A stretch of 10,783 nt of DNA from Daldinia sp. FL1419 (GCA_025201765.1 MU623760.1:1-10783); one strand, 5' to 3'. Positions 1-9,185 are shown, counted from the first letter of the stretch. A program made the numbers and translations. Notes: generated from the letters alone by a model not told the origin.

Positions 1-2198
1 TATAAATAAAATAATTAAAAAAATAATAATAAATTATATTATAAAAATAGTAAAATAATATTAATTATTTTTAAAAGGTTAAATAGGAAATAAATTAATT
101 AAATTTATAAAAATAATTATTAAAATAGTAATAAAAATTATATATATTATATAATGTATTAATGTTATAATATCATTCTTATAGTTTAATATTTCAAATA
201 TTTTTAATAATGTTATATCATAGAGGTTCATATATATATTATATTAAAAAAGATATTTAATATAAATAATGAATTAGGTTAATAACTTTATAGAAAAATA
301 AGAGGTATAGTTAATCTTCAATAATAAAAAAGGTAAAACCTATTCTTTCATTGCAGGTATTTCATAAGGTTCCCTATTATTATCTATTTTATTTATTATT
401 TATATAATTATTTTATATAAAGAATTAAATTAAAAAAATATTTTAATTATTAATTTTATAAATGATATAAATATATTAATAATAAGATATTTTATAGTTG
501 AAAATTGTGTTAAATTAGAACGAATATATAGAATATGTTTAAAATGGGTATAGAAATATAATATAACTTTTATAATATAAAAAAATAAATTTATATATTT
601 TATAAGGGCTTATTAAATATTAATTATAAAAATTAAATTAAATAATATAGTTATTAAATTTAAAAAAAGTATTAGGTTCTTTAGAATATAATTAAATAAA
701 AAATTTAGGTAGAATAAATATTTAAAAATAATTAAAATAAAAATGGAGAAGTAGTAGTATACCTTTTTTAAGTTAATAGTATTAATATAAGGTTATAATG
801 TGGCCTAAATAAAAGAGATTTATACAAAAATGATATAGAATATAATAATATATGGAATAATAGTGTGATACACTTTAAACCAAAATTATAAAATAAAAGG
901 TATCATTAAAAAATTGGGTATTATTTAATTAACCTATTTATAAAAAATTAGTAATATATATAAAGTAATAAAAATATTATAATTAGAAATAAAATTGGGT
1001 TATTTTCCAATATATTTCTACTTAAATATAATAATAATAATAATTAAATTTTATATAAATAATAAAAATTTTAATTTTAAAATTTAAGAAATAGGTTGGA
1101 AAATTCAAAAATGAATAGAATTTTAAAGGTTTAAGAGATGGCAGGATCTTTCCACTATTATTTAAATATTAGATATATATATTATAGAAGTTAAGGTTAA
1201 TTAAAATATTAAATAAAAAAGATATTAATATCTTAAAAAAATCTTTTTAAATTATTAAATAAAAAGATAGAAATAATATAAAAAAGATACCATTATACCA
1301 ATAATTTGATTATTACCCTTTAATATAAAGATTAATAATTAATATTTTAATTTATAAAAATATAAAATATTAATGTTATTATAGATATATATTGAGAAAA
1401 TAAAATTAAAAATTTTTTTATTTAATAAAAAATTTCTTAAAATAAATATTTTTAAATATAAATATGGTAAAAAGGAAATAATATAGTATATAATTTTTAA
1501 ATATCCTAAATATATTTTAATATAAATCTATTTTAAATAAAATTTAACTTTAAAAACCTTTTTAATAAATATAAATTATAAAAAAGTATTATTTAATCCT
1601 AATAAAACCTTATTAATAATCCATTAATTTTTTAAATAAATTTAACTATTTATATATAAAATAATATTATAATTTATTTAGTGTAAATATTTCCAAAAAT
1701 TTTAAATTAAATAAGAAAAATTTATAATTAAATAAAAAGATATAAATAATAACATATTAATGGGATTTTTTAAAAGGATTATATTTATCTGGGATTGTTT
1801 TACATTTATTCCAAATTATATTTATTAAAATCATCCTTTTTTACATCTACCTTTTCATCTTTTTCCTTGTTCTTTTTAATCATATATACCAGGGAATTTT
1901 ATATAAAGGTAAATACATTTTCGAATAAAAGATTGTATTTATTAGGGTTTAAACCTAAATATATTAAGAAATTATTAAAGATTTGTAACGGATTATTATT
2001 AAGGAATAATAAAATGTTTAATATTAATTAAATTTTTTAAATAAAAGATTATTATAATAATAATATATAAAAATAATATGAATTATTAAGGATAAAATAA
2101 TATATATATGCTTCCCTCTAAAATTAATTTTTTTATAAATTTTATATTATAATTAATAAATATTAATAAAATAAATATAAAATAAAATTATATTATAA
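1..2198. other. Decayed AT-rich DNA, no gene
   Basis: No open frame of useful length, RNA gene or clear repeat was found here. Roughly the first 1.3 kb retains G but very little C on the + strand. From about 1500 the bias turns to C over G. This is the strand-biased pattern expected of RIP tracts. Small islands with more G and C, for example 300-375 and 1125-1160, are too short to identify. A TTG-initiated open stretch at 1795-2031 would encode 78 residues rich in K, F, L, I and N. It has no recognisable domain and is judged a chance frame. The stretch is probably old transposon sequence, but no family can be named. Confidence 0.6.
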
Positions 2199-3297
2199 AA
2201 TAATTATAATATTAATAATGTTAAAATAAATAATCTTTTTAAAATTACTAAAACATATAAAAATCATAAACCTAATAAATAAGGGATTAAATATAATAAA
2301 AATAATTATTAAATATTATTAACAATTCCCTAATAAATTTTTCGAAAGTTTAAAAACCTTAGAAAAATTATAATAAAATCTTAACAATTAATTTCCGGAA
2401 TTATATTAGAAAAACATAACCACATTTTTTGTACAATTTTTCATTTTTAATGAATAAGTTATTTTTATAATATATAACTATATTAAAATTATAATCTTAA
2501 TATAATATAATATTAAAATAATATATTAAATTTAGAATATTGTAATAATTTCTAATAAAAGGATTAAAATATTTAAAGAAAATTAATAACAGAATAATAT
2601 CGGAGAAATAACAGAGTACCTATAAATATATAAACTTTCTTTTATTTAATATAATATATATATAAAAATAAAATAGGTTTTTCGAAACAACATCAGATCG
2701 TAAATGCAATAAGTATAATAATATTATATTATAATATTATAAAATGTAAATATGATATATAAAAAAGATTAAGGTTAACTGGAAAGGGTTATAAGTTAGC
2801 AGCACCGTTTTGAACCATTTTGGAAAACATCATAATATTAAAAGAAAAGTTATAAAAGTAAAAATATATAATGGCTTTTTACAAAAATATGAAGTTATTT
2901 ATATATATTTATACTTTACATAAATTATATATATCCTAACCCTTCTTCAGAATAACCTTTTTACAATATAATAATATTTTTATTATTTATTAAAAAAAAT
3001 AATAAAGTTATTTTAAACCTTATTATTACCCTACACATAGGTTACTGCTATATTATTTTATATAATTAATATTATAATATATAAAATATTTTTCCATATT
3101 TAAATTTAATTATTTTTATTAAAAAATAAATTTTAATAAGAATATAAGGTAAAATCAAAATTATAATAATGTAATTTATTTAAATAGGCAATAGGTAGGT
3201 TTTCTCCGGAACATAATTCCTACCCAGAACAAATATTAAAAGATGGATTAGATACCTGTAATATATTCTAGGTAAATTGGGGTAATAATAAATAAAT
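2199..3297 (+). mobile_element. LINE-like element, copy 1 (RIP-degraded)
   Basis: This is the first of two head-to-tail units of about 1.1 kb. Position 2201 aligns with 3298, and the 3' marker CAGAACAAAT at 3225 aligns with 4331, so the offset grows from 1097 to 1106 bp through small indels. Differences from copy 2 are almost all transitions; for example 2773-2793 against its partner shows only C/T and G/A changes. The 3' end reads TTCTAGGTAAATTGGGGTA followed by a TAATAAATAAATAA tail, which sets the sense strand as +. Mobilisation by a non-LTR retrotransposon is inferred from the tail, the shared 3' end and the target-site duplication around copy 3. No open frame, reverse transcriptase or endonuclease remnant was recognised. 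Copies 1 and 2 share the same 5' boundary, so the unit is either a short non-autonomous element or one that was tandemly duplicated. Confidence 0.7.
3194..3224 (+). other. Candidate 3' stem-loop, copy 1
   Basis: GGTAGG at the left pairs with CCTACC at the right, and an inner GGAA/TTCC pair is also possible. The structure sits about 60 nt before the tail. It may be part of the RNA 3' end recognised by the element's reverse transcriptase; this is inferred from position and from its recurrence in the other two copies. Confidence 0.4.
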
Positions 3298-4419
3298 AAT
3301 TATAATATTAATAATATTAAAATAAATAATTTTTTTAAAATTATTAAAATATATAAAAATTATAAATTTAATAAATAAAAGATTAAATATAATAAAAATA
3401 ATTATTAAATATTATTAATAATCTCTAAATAAATTTTTTAAACGTTTAATAATTTTAAAAAAATTATAATAAAATTTTATTAATTAATTTTTAGAATTGC
3501 GTTAAAAAAGCATAGTTATATTCTTTATATGGTTTTTTGTTTTTAATAAGTAAATTATTTTTATAATATGTAACTATATTGGGATTATAATTTTAATATA
3601 ATATAATATTAAAATATTATATTAAATTTAAGATATTATAATAATTTTTAATAAAAGGATTAAAATATTTGAGGAAGGTTAGTAATAAGATAAAATTAAA
3701 GAGATATTTAAATATTTATAAATATATAAGTTTTTTTTTATTTAATATAATATATATATGAAAATGAAATAAGTTTTTTGAGGCAATATTAGATTATGAA
3801 TATAATAGGTATAATAATATTATATTATAATATTATAAAATGTAAATAAAATATATAAAAAGGATTGAAATTAATTAGGAAAAGTTATAAATTAGTAGTA
3901 TTATTTTGAATTATTTTAAAAAACAAATATAATATTATAATATTAAAAAGAAAGTTATAAAAGTAAAAATGGGTAATAATTTTTTATAAAGATATAAAAT
4001 TATTTATATATATTTATATTTTATATAAATTATATATATTTTAACCTTCTTCCAAAATAATTTTTTTATAATATAATAACATTTTTATTAATTATTAAAA
4101 GAAAATAATAAAATTATCTTAAATCTTATCGTCGCCCTACATCTAAGCCGCCGTTACATTATTTTATGTAATTAATATTATAATATATAAAATGTTTTTC
4201 CATATTAAAATTTAATTATTTTTATTAAAAAATAAATTTTAATAAAAATATAAAATAAAGTTAAAGTTATGGTAATGTAGTTTGTTTGGATAGGTAGTAG
4301 GTAGGTTTTTTCTGGAATATGGTTCCTACCCAGAACAAATACCAAAAGATGGATTGGATACTTATAATATATTCTAGGTAAATTGGGGTAGTAATAAATA
4401 AATAAATAAATAATAAATA
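3298..4419 (+). mobile_element. LINE-like element, copy 2 (RIP-degraded)
   Basis: This unit begins directly in the A-rich tail of copy 1 and ends in its own longer tail, with several TAAA units at 4391-4416. The 5' two thirds are the most AT-shifted of the three copies. They have lost nearly all C while keeping scattered G, for example around 3675-3700. By contrast, 4129-4157 keeps a run of CpG-containing sequence (GTCGCC, GCCGCCG) where the other copies carry TpG or CpA. The head-to-tail arrangement may be insertion into the tail of copy 1 or tandem duplication. Target-site duplications cannot be judged because both flanks are low-complexity. A 64-codon open stretch on the - strand across the 3' end (4267-4461) is treated as chance. 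Confidence 0.7.
4300..4330 (+). other. Candidate 3' stem-loop, copy 2
   Basis: The GGTAGG/CCTACC arms are kept and the inner segment is GGAA-TATGG-TTCC. Between copies the bases inside change by transitions (GGAAC to GGAAT) while the outer arms remain. Confidence 0.4.
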
Positions 4420-4572
4420 TACCTTTATAATTTTTACCTTATTTTTAATTATATTTTCCAAATGTTTGGCGGTATTATTTTATATTTATGTATAAATTAT
4501 TAAAAGCTTAATTTTCATATATAGATTTTTTAAATATATATAAATTACTAACTTTTTTTTTTAATAATTTCT
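4420..4572. other. Spacer between copies 2 and 3
   Basis: Unique-looking AT-rich sequence separates the tail of copy 2 from the target-site duplication of copy 3. It contains a small palindrome (CCAAATGTTTGG, 4458-4469) and a T run at 4551-4562. No gene was seen. Its presence shows that copy 3 inserted separately and not as part of the copy 1-2 tandem. Confidence 0.6.
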
Positions 4573-4586
4573 TAATTAAATTCCTA
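4573..4586. repeat. Target-site duplication, left (copy 3)
   Basis: TAATTAAATTCCTA here matches TAATTAGATTCCTA at 5004-5017, 13 of 14 bases, with one A/G transition attributable to RIP. Homology of copy 3 to the other copies begins at 4588, immediately after this repeat, and its tail ends immediately before the right copy. Confidence 0.82.
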
Positions 4587-5003
4587 CTCATTCACACATA
4601 TTTATACCCTGCATAGACCGCATATACCCTAGCCCTCCTCCAGAATAACCTCTTTATAATACAACAATGTTTTTATTATTTATAAAAAAAAAACAATAAA
4701 ACTATCTTAGACCTTGTTATTGCCCCATACCTAAGTTATTACCATATTATTTTACAAAATTTAGGTATTATAACATATAAAATATTTTTCTATATTAAAA
4801 TTTAATTATTTTTATTAAAAAGTAAATTTTAATAAAAATATAAAATAAAAATAAAATTATAATAATATAATTTATTTAAATAAGTAGTAGGTAGGTTTTT
4901 TCCGGAACACAGTTCTTACCCAGAACAAATACCAAAAGATGGACCGGATACCTGTAATATATTCTAGGTAAATTGGGGTAGTAATAAATAAATAAATAAT
5001 AAA
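4587..5003 (+). mobile_element. 5'-truncated LINE-like copy 3
   Basis: Homology to the last third of copies 1 and 2 starts at about 4588, aligning with about 2897 in copy 1. It runs through the same 3' end (TTCTAGGTAAATTGGGGTA) into a TAATAAATAAATAAATAA tail. Truncation at the 5' end, a shared 3' end, an A-rich tail and a 14-bp flanking duplication are the classical marks of target-primed reverse transcription. This copy keeps far more C and G than copies 1 and 2, for example ACCGCATATACCCTAGCCC at 4617-4635. At about 417 bp it is near the minimum duplicated length reported for RIP in Neurospora (about 400 bp), which may explain its sparing. It is too short to encode an enzyme, and the parental LINE is not in the window. 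Confidence 0.82.
4890..4920 (+). other. Candidate 3' stem-loop, copy 3
   Basis: An inner stem GGAAC-ACA-GTTC is clearest in this least mutated copy, with the outer GGTA/TACC arms retained. One base of the right arm is T instead of C (TTCTTACC), which fits a single RIP change. Confidence 0.4.
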
Positions 5004-5017
5004 TAATTAGATTCCTA
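5004..5017. repeat. Target-site duplication, right (copy 3)
   Basis: This is the partner of 4573-4586. It follows the last TAAA unit of the tail directly. The G in TTAGATT versus A in TTAAATT on the left is the only difference. Confidence 0.82.
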
Positions 5018-5309
5018 AATTTTTAGAATAATATTGTATTAAATCTTTAAAATATTCATAAGGTTTTTTAAAATTTTAATAATTAACATTACTATTTGAT
5101 TTACAAAATAATAATTAAATATTATACCAATCCACCAATCTATAATTAATAATAAATTTATAAAATTATTATTTAATTCTTTAATATTATAAAAATTAAG
5201 AATTAATTTTATTTTTAAGATTTTATTAATATATTTAAATATTTAATTTATTTAGCATTTAATTTTAATAATAATATATATTTTGTAATTAATTGTTTTA
5301 ATTCTTTTA
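5018..5309. other. AT-rich spacer, no gene
   Basis: This is decayed sequence between the LINE-like copies and the inverted-repeat element. No repeat, RNA gene or open frame was recognised. It ends in TTTTAA, which abuts the left terminus of the next element. Confidence 0.6.
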
Positions 5310-5346
5310 ACTAGTTTTTTTTAGATGAGCCGCTTCGCGGCTCATC
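5310..5346 (+). repeat. Left terminal inverted repeat with hairpin
   Basis: ACTAGT and a T run (5310-5322) are followed by a perfect 10-bp stem. GATGAGCCGC (5324-5333) pairs with GCGGCTCATC (5337-5346) around a TTC loop. In its surroundings this is a conspicuous GC-rich island. It keeps CpA and TpG steps that RIP has erased nearly everywhere else. Compared with the right terminus, the core CGCTTCGC is identical and the stem sequence differs while staying paired. Confidence 0.75.
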
Positions 5347-5371
5347 CCATTTTTATTATTTTACACCTCTG

Positions 5372-5383
5372 ATTGGTCCTGAA
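5372..5383 (+). repeat. Subterminal direct repeat, left
   Basis: ATTGGTCCTGAA occurs here, about 25 bp inside the left hairpin, and again at 9779-9790, 5 bp inside the right hairpin. Both are in the same orientation. In DNA this AT-rich, a 12-base exact match with five G/C is unlikely to be chance. It could be a transposase-binding site or the scar of a nested event. Confidence 0.55.
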
Positions 5384-6977
5384 TACTTCTATATAATCTC
5401 ATTTAAACCTTTTTCATTTTTTTATTTATTATATAATAATATTATATTATTCTCTTACCTTATTAATAAATCATATGGTAAGATTATGTTATTTTATTTT
5501 TTTATTAATAAATTACTATATTATGTAATTATAAATTTCCACTTTAAATTTAAACTGGAATTATTCTTTTTTAAATGTTCTTTTATACCTTTTATAACAT
5601 AACCAAATTTATTTTAACTATTTTTAACCTTATTTCTTAATATATATTTATTATATAATAAAATTAAATTTATATCTTTATAAATCACATTCTAATAAAT
5701 CTATTTATATTAATATTTTATTTTTAATAATAATTATAATTAATTTATTTTAGGTAAGATTCTTTGAAAGTTTATAGGAACCATGAACTTCATATTATAC
5801 ATTACATAATTGAATAAAATCTTATAATTATTATTAAATTTAAATCTCTTTAAATCCTAATTAATATTTTATAATAATTCCTAATATTTATTCCAATTTA
5901 ACCTTAATGTGTAAAATTATTACCAATGAGGCAAGTACCTCAAAGGTGCTTACAACATCTTCCAACCAGATTAGAAAGTATATTTAACCTATTATAAAAG
6001 AAAGTAAAAATAAAGATATTTAACTTTTAAAAAATCCTTAATTAATAATTAATGGTTTTAATTGAGATCTTATATCTACTTTTACTTAAAATCTTTATAA
6101 TAAATTATATTTCCCCCTTTTATACAATTTAATTTTTAAAATAAATAATTTACCTAAAAAAATATCCTTTAACCTCAAAACCAATACCAATTATATACTT
6201 TATATAATTTAATATTTTAAATAAATTTAAAAAATACATATTAACAATATTATTATTAATATAATAAATAACCTTAATATATATTTTATTATTTTTATTT
6301 TTAATTATATTATTTTAAATATTAATAAGATTTATAATTTATTATTAAATAATATTTATTTTTTTAATTTTTTTATAAAGATTAAAAATATTATTTTTAT
6401 AATTTATAATTAAATATTATTTTTATTAATAATTATAAAAATAATTTTATCCCCTTTTATATTTTTATTTATATTAATTGTGAATGTTTATTATATTTAA
6501 TTATTTATAGATTTATGATTGGAATTATTTTTTTATTAAATATGGTATGTTTGTATTGTATAAAAAATAATAATATCTTTCATTATTATATTATTATTTT
6601 TGATTATTTTAATAAAACTTATATTTCCTACCATTATAATAATAGTGGTAATAAATGTTCACATTAATTTAATATATATTTTTATTATTAATTTCTATTA
6701 ATTATTATTAAAAAATAAATTAATATATCTATGTCTTTCTTATTTCATTAGTTGTATCACAAATCTAACTGATCAATCAGTTCTTAGAGAAATTAAAAAA
6801 AAAATCCTATAATTTTGAACATTTAATCCTATTATACAAGCACCTCCAATCGCAACCAGATATAAACTGGCTCAAAAAATCATAAATTAAATTAATTTTC
6901 AAATAATATTAATTATTAGTGTTTTTAGGTGGTTTTTAAATTGATATAATGAATTAAAGTAGTTTTAAATTTTGATA
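5384..6977. other. Left arm of composite element, C-biased, no gene
   Basis: The + strand here is rich in T and C and nearly lacks G over long runs, for example 6121-6200, so the strand-specific decay is opposite to that of the right arm. Read on the - strand there are short near-coding runs, around 6000-5900 for instance, all broken by stops and without a recognisable domain. The arm could be the remains of a - strand gene, but this cannot be shown. Small inverted repeats lie at 5933-5951, 6629-6650 and 6767-6782. Confidence 0.5.
5933..5951. repeat. Small inverted repeat
   Basis: AAGTACCT and AGGTGCTT flank a CAA loop. The arms pair except for one T-G wobble, which a single C to T change would create. 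It lies in a short GC-richer patch (5929-5953). No function is assigned. Confidence 0.4.
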
Positions 6978-6979
6978 TA

Positions 6980-7017
6980 CCCCGTGCGCACACTTGTGGC
7001 TTCCCGTGATGTACAGC
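6980..7017. other. 38-bp GC-rich island at the strand-skew switch
   Basis: By count, 24 of 38 bases are G or C, starting CCCCGTGCGCACACTTGTGG directly after a TA (6978-6979). It contains the palindrome GTGCGCAC (6984-6991). Unmutated CpA and TpG steps survive, so it has escaped RIP. To its left the + strand is C-biased and to its right G-biased, and the module array begins within tens of bases. It could be one end of a nested element whose other end is lost or mutated beyond recognition, or a short single-copy sequence below the size RIP detects. No matching inverted partner was found by eye. Confidence 0.55.
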
Positions 7018-7079
7018 TTTTTCAATTGAATAAGAACTTATATCAATAAAATCCCCCTACAAATTGTTTAATTAGGGTA

Positions 7080-7153
7080 TTAAATAGAAGTTTTAATTAT
7101 TATTGAATAAGAGTTCTAATTGAATAAAAGCTTTAATTAAACAAGAACTCTAA
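7080..7153 (+). repeat. 17-bp minisatellite cluster 1
   Basis: Units with the pattern TTGAATARGAGYTCTAA lie at 7080-7096, 7103-7119, 7120-7136 and 7137-7153. The last three are exactly adjacent with a 17-bp period. Differences are mostly transitions. A 17-bp period does not preserve a reading frame, so this part of the array is probably not coding. Confidence 0.7.
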
Positions 7154-7319
7154 TAATAACCTAAATATAAGGTGATTATATACTAAAAAAAATATTTAAA
7201 TGATTAAATAAAAGGTTAATTAATAGAGGTGATTATTGGTGTTCAAGAGGTAGAATAGATAATATATTTAATAAGAGAAAGAATTTATAAATTATTATAA
7301 AAGTTATAAGAGAAATAAT

Positions 7320-7637
7320 GATTTTGAAGAGTTTAATCTGATTAAATAAGAATTAATTCTTATAGGTTTATATATTAAATAAGAGCTTTAATAACTTTTG
7401 GAAGATATATATATTTAATAAAAGGCAAAAAAGGTATATATTATCATATAAAGTTTTATAAGAAAAATTGATATATTTATACTTAAGAATTTAATTTAAT
7501 CAAATAAGAAATAACTCTTAAAGGCCTATTTATATCCAAAGCTTATAGAAACCTTAAAAACATTTATTCTATAGAAACTAATAGGGTTTTATAAAATAAC
7601 TCCAATTACATAATTATATTACCCCAGTTTATTATAA
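7320..7637 (+). pseudogene. Longest coherent + frame in the array (stops read as Q/W/R)
   Basis: One frame runs from 7320 through DFEEFNLIK and KAYLYPKLIETLKTF (from 7521) to about 7637, broken only by RIP-type stops. A related stretch near 9073-9185 reads KAYLCLKEPIEILEGLVL in its corresponding frame. A second frame over the same tail gives NRVLxNNSNYIIIL, which is better matched in four other copies. The true frame is therefore uncertain, and at least one indel separates this module from the next. No domain is recognised. Confidence 0.4.
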
Positions 7638-7715
7638 TAGAAAATTTGATCTAATTAGATAAGAATTAGTTCTTAAAGGTTTATATATTGAATAAAAAAT
7701 CTAATAACTAAATGT

Positions 7716-7800
7716 AAGGCAATTATATCTTAAAAAAAGTAGGTATTAAAATAATCAAATAAAAGACTAATAAAAGTAACTACTAGCAATGGTAGTTAGC
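7716..7800 (+). repeat. Array head segment
   Basis: It reads GCAATTATATCTT and continues into AATAATCAAATAAAAGACTAATA. It matches the heads at 8305 (the least mutated, reading LYLEEGIKMIK before its first stop) and 8602 (LYLKKGIKVIK). It ends near TAGCGCTC, the counterpart of TGGCGCTT at 8383-8390. The head is the best anchor for defining module starts. Confidence 0.55.
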
Positions 7801-7825
7801 GCTCAAGAAATAAATGATCTTAAAT

Positions 7826-7844
7826 AGGAGCTTTAATAGCTCCT
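7826..7844 (+). repeat. Perfect 7-bp hairpin within the array
   Basis: AGGAGCT and AGCTCCT flank a TTAAT loop. The left arm belongs to the 17-bp motif. The same structure is at 8221-8239 with one C to T change in the right arm and is further eroded at 8815-8833 and 7382-7400. In each place it is followed by the block GGATATGCC or a mutated form of it. A transcription terminator is not suggested, since no T run follows. Confidence 0.5.
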
Positions 7845-8220
7845 GTAGGATATGCCCTATACTTTAATTAACCCATAATAAGCCAAAAGTTTGACTAAGT
7901 CAGAGGATATAAAGTATCTATAACCTAAGGAGGATAATAGAATGATCAAATAAATGAACTAATAGAGGTGATTGTTTGCCAATAGTAGCACGTAATATAG
8001 GTTATATTTAATAAAAGAATTAAAAAGCATATATATTTGTATGAAACTCTATAAAAAAAACCGATAATTTTATGCTTAAGGACATGAGTTGATCAGATAA
8101 TAAACAACTTTTGAGGGCCTATTTATATCCATAAAAAGCCTATGGAGACCTTAGAAGGGTTGTTCCGTGGAAGCTAATAAGATTTTATAAAGTAATTTTA
8201 ATTATATAATTATATTTAAT

Positions 8221-8239
8221 AGGAGCTTTAATAGCTCTT
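8221..8239 (+). repeat. Second copy of the array hairpin
   Basis: AGGAGCT-TTAAT-AGCTCTT is the same as 7826-7844 except that the second C of the right arm is T. The downstream sequence also matches (ATATGCC, then TATACTTCAATTA), which confirms that a longer module, and not only the hairpin, was duplicated. Confidence 0.5.
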
Positions 8240-8520
8240 GTAGTATATGCCTTATACTTCAATTATCCTATAATAAATTAGAGGTTATATGAGAATAGAG
8301 GATGTAAGGTAATTATATCTTGAAGAAGGTATTAAAATGATCAAATAAAAGAACTAATATGGGTAATTGTTGGCAATAGTAGCTGGCGCTTAAGAGGAAG
8401 AAAAGACAATATATTCAATAAGGGAAAGAAGTTATAAATTATTATAAGAAGCTATATGAAAGGTAATATTTAAATAGTTTAATTTGATTAGATGAGAATT
8501 AAATCTTAAAGGCTTATTTA

Positions 8521-8587
8521 TTAAATAGGAGTTCCAATTTAGGGTTAATGTTATTGAATAGGAGCTGTAATTGAAAAAGAGCTTTAA
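8521..8587 (+). repeat. 17-bp minisatellite cluster 2
   Basis: Units lie at 8521-8537, 8554-8570 and 8571-8587, the last two exactly adjacent (TTGAATAGGAGCTGTAA, TTGAAAAAGAGCTTTAA). This is the same motif as at 7080-7153. Single copies also occur near 7375, 7688, 7820, 8808 and 9189, so the motif is distributed through the whole array. Confidence 0.65.
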
Positions 8588-8977
8588 TAACTATTTAAAT
8601 ATAAGGTGATTATATCTTAAAAAAGGTATTAAAGTGATTAAATAAAAGGTTAATTAATAGAAGTGATTATTGGTGTTTAAAAAATAGAATAGATAATATA
8701 TTTAATTGGAAATAAGGTTATAAATTATTGTAAAAGCTATAAGAGAAAGTAATGATTCTATAGAATTTAATCTGATCAGACAAGAATAAACTCTTGAGGG
8801 CTTATATATTAAAAAAGAGCTCTAATAACTCCTGGAGGATATGTCCTGCCCTATATTTTAATTAGTTTATTATAAATTATATTATGAAAAAGATATTAAA
8901 ATGATTGGATAAAAAGATTAATAGAAATAATTGTTTATTAATAATAATATATATTAGAAATTATATTTAATAAAAGG

Positions 8978-9185
8978 ATTGAAAAACATATATATTTATA
9001 TAAAGTTTTATAAAGGTAATCTTTGAAGAATTATGATGGGCTTGAGTTGATTAGGTAAGAAAATAATTCCCAAAAGCCTATTTATGTTTAAAAGAACCTA
9101 TAGAAATTTTAGAAGGGTTAGTTTTATAAAGGCTAATAGGGTTTTGCAGGGTAATTTTAGTTATATAATTATATTATTTTAGTTT
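8978..9185 (+). pseudogene. Array module with conserved peptide motifs
   Basis: Translating the + strand gives LIKGLKNIYIYIKFYKG from about 8973. Near 8011 the equivalent reads LIKELKSIYICMKLYKK, and near 9391 it reads KKGLKLYIFIRKFYKG. Downstream, KANRVLQGNFSYIIIL (ending about 9180) parallels EANKIL-stop-SNFNYIII at 8170-8215 and VNRVL-stop-NNLNYIIIL at 9656-9700. The recurrence of similar short peptides in several modules is the main reason to suspect a former coding region. No known family was recognised. Confidence 0.4.

Noticed and set aside
1935..1960. Telomere-like inverted motif (TTAGGGTTTAAACCTAA)
   Set aside because: It is a single short occurrence without tandem TTAGGG repeats, and is expected by chance in AT-rich DNA.
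1795..2031. 78-codon open stretch on the + strand, starting with TTG
   Set aside because: The composition is what AT-rich DNA gives by chance (K, N, I, F, L, Y). It has no recognised domain, no ATG start and no intact neighbouring gene or promoter.
2719..2742. AT-only hairpin, also present in copy 2 near 3810-3835, as a possible origin or cruciform
   Set aside because: It is shared only because the copies are homologous. AT-only inverted repeats arise readily at this composition.
2199..4419. Pair of long terminal repeats of an LTR retrotransposon
   Set aside because: The copies are directly adjacent with no internal domain. They end in an A-rich tail and not TG...CA, and a truncated third copy shares only the 3' end.
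4267..4461. 64-codon open stretch on the - strand
   Set aside because: It lies antisense across the 3' end of LINE-like copy 2. The open frame is explained by the conserved, RIP-poor 3' block and the tail.
5324..5346. Rho-independent type terminator (GC hairpin)
   Set aside because: The T run precedes the hairpin instead of following it, no gene lies upstream, and the same core recurs inverted at the other end of the element.
6767..6782. Palindrome AACTGATCAATCAGTT as a possible operator
   Set aside because: There is no gene or promoter nearby, and isolated 16-bp palindromes are common in low-complexity sequence.
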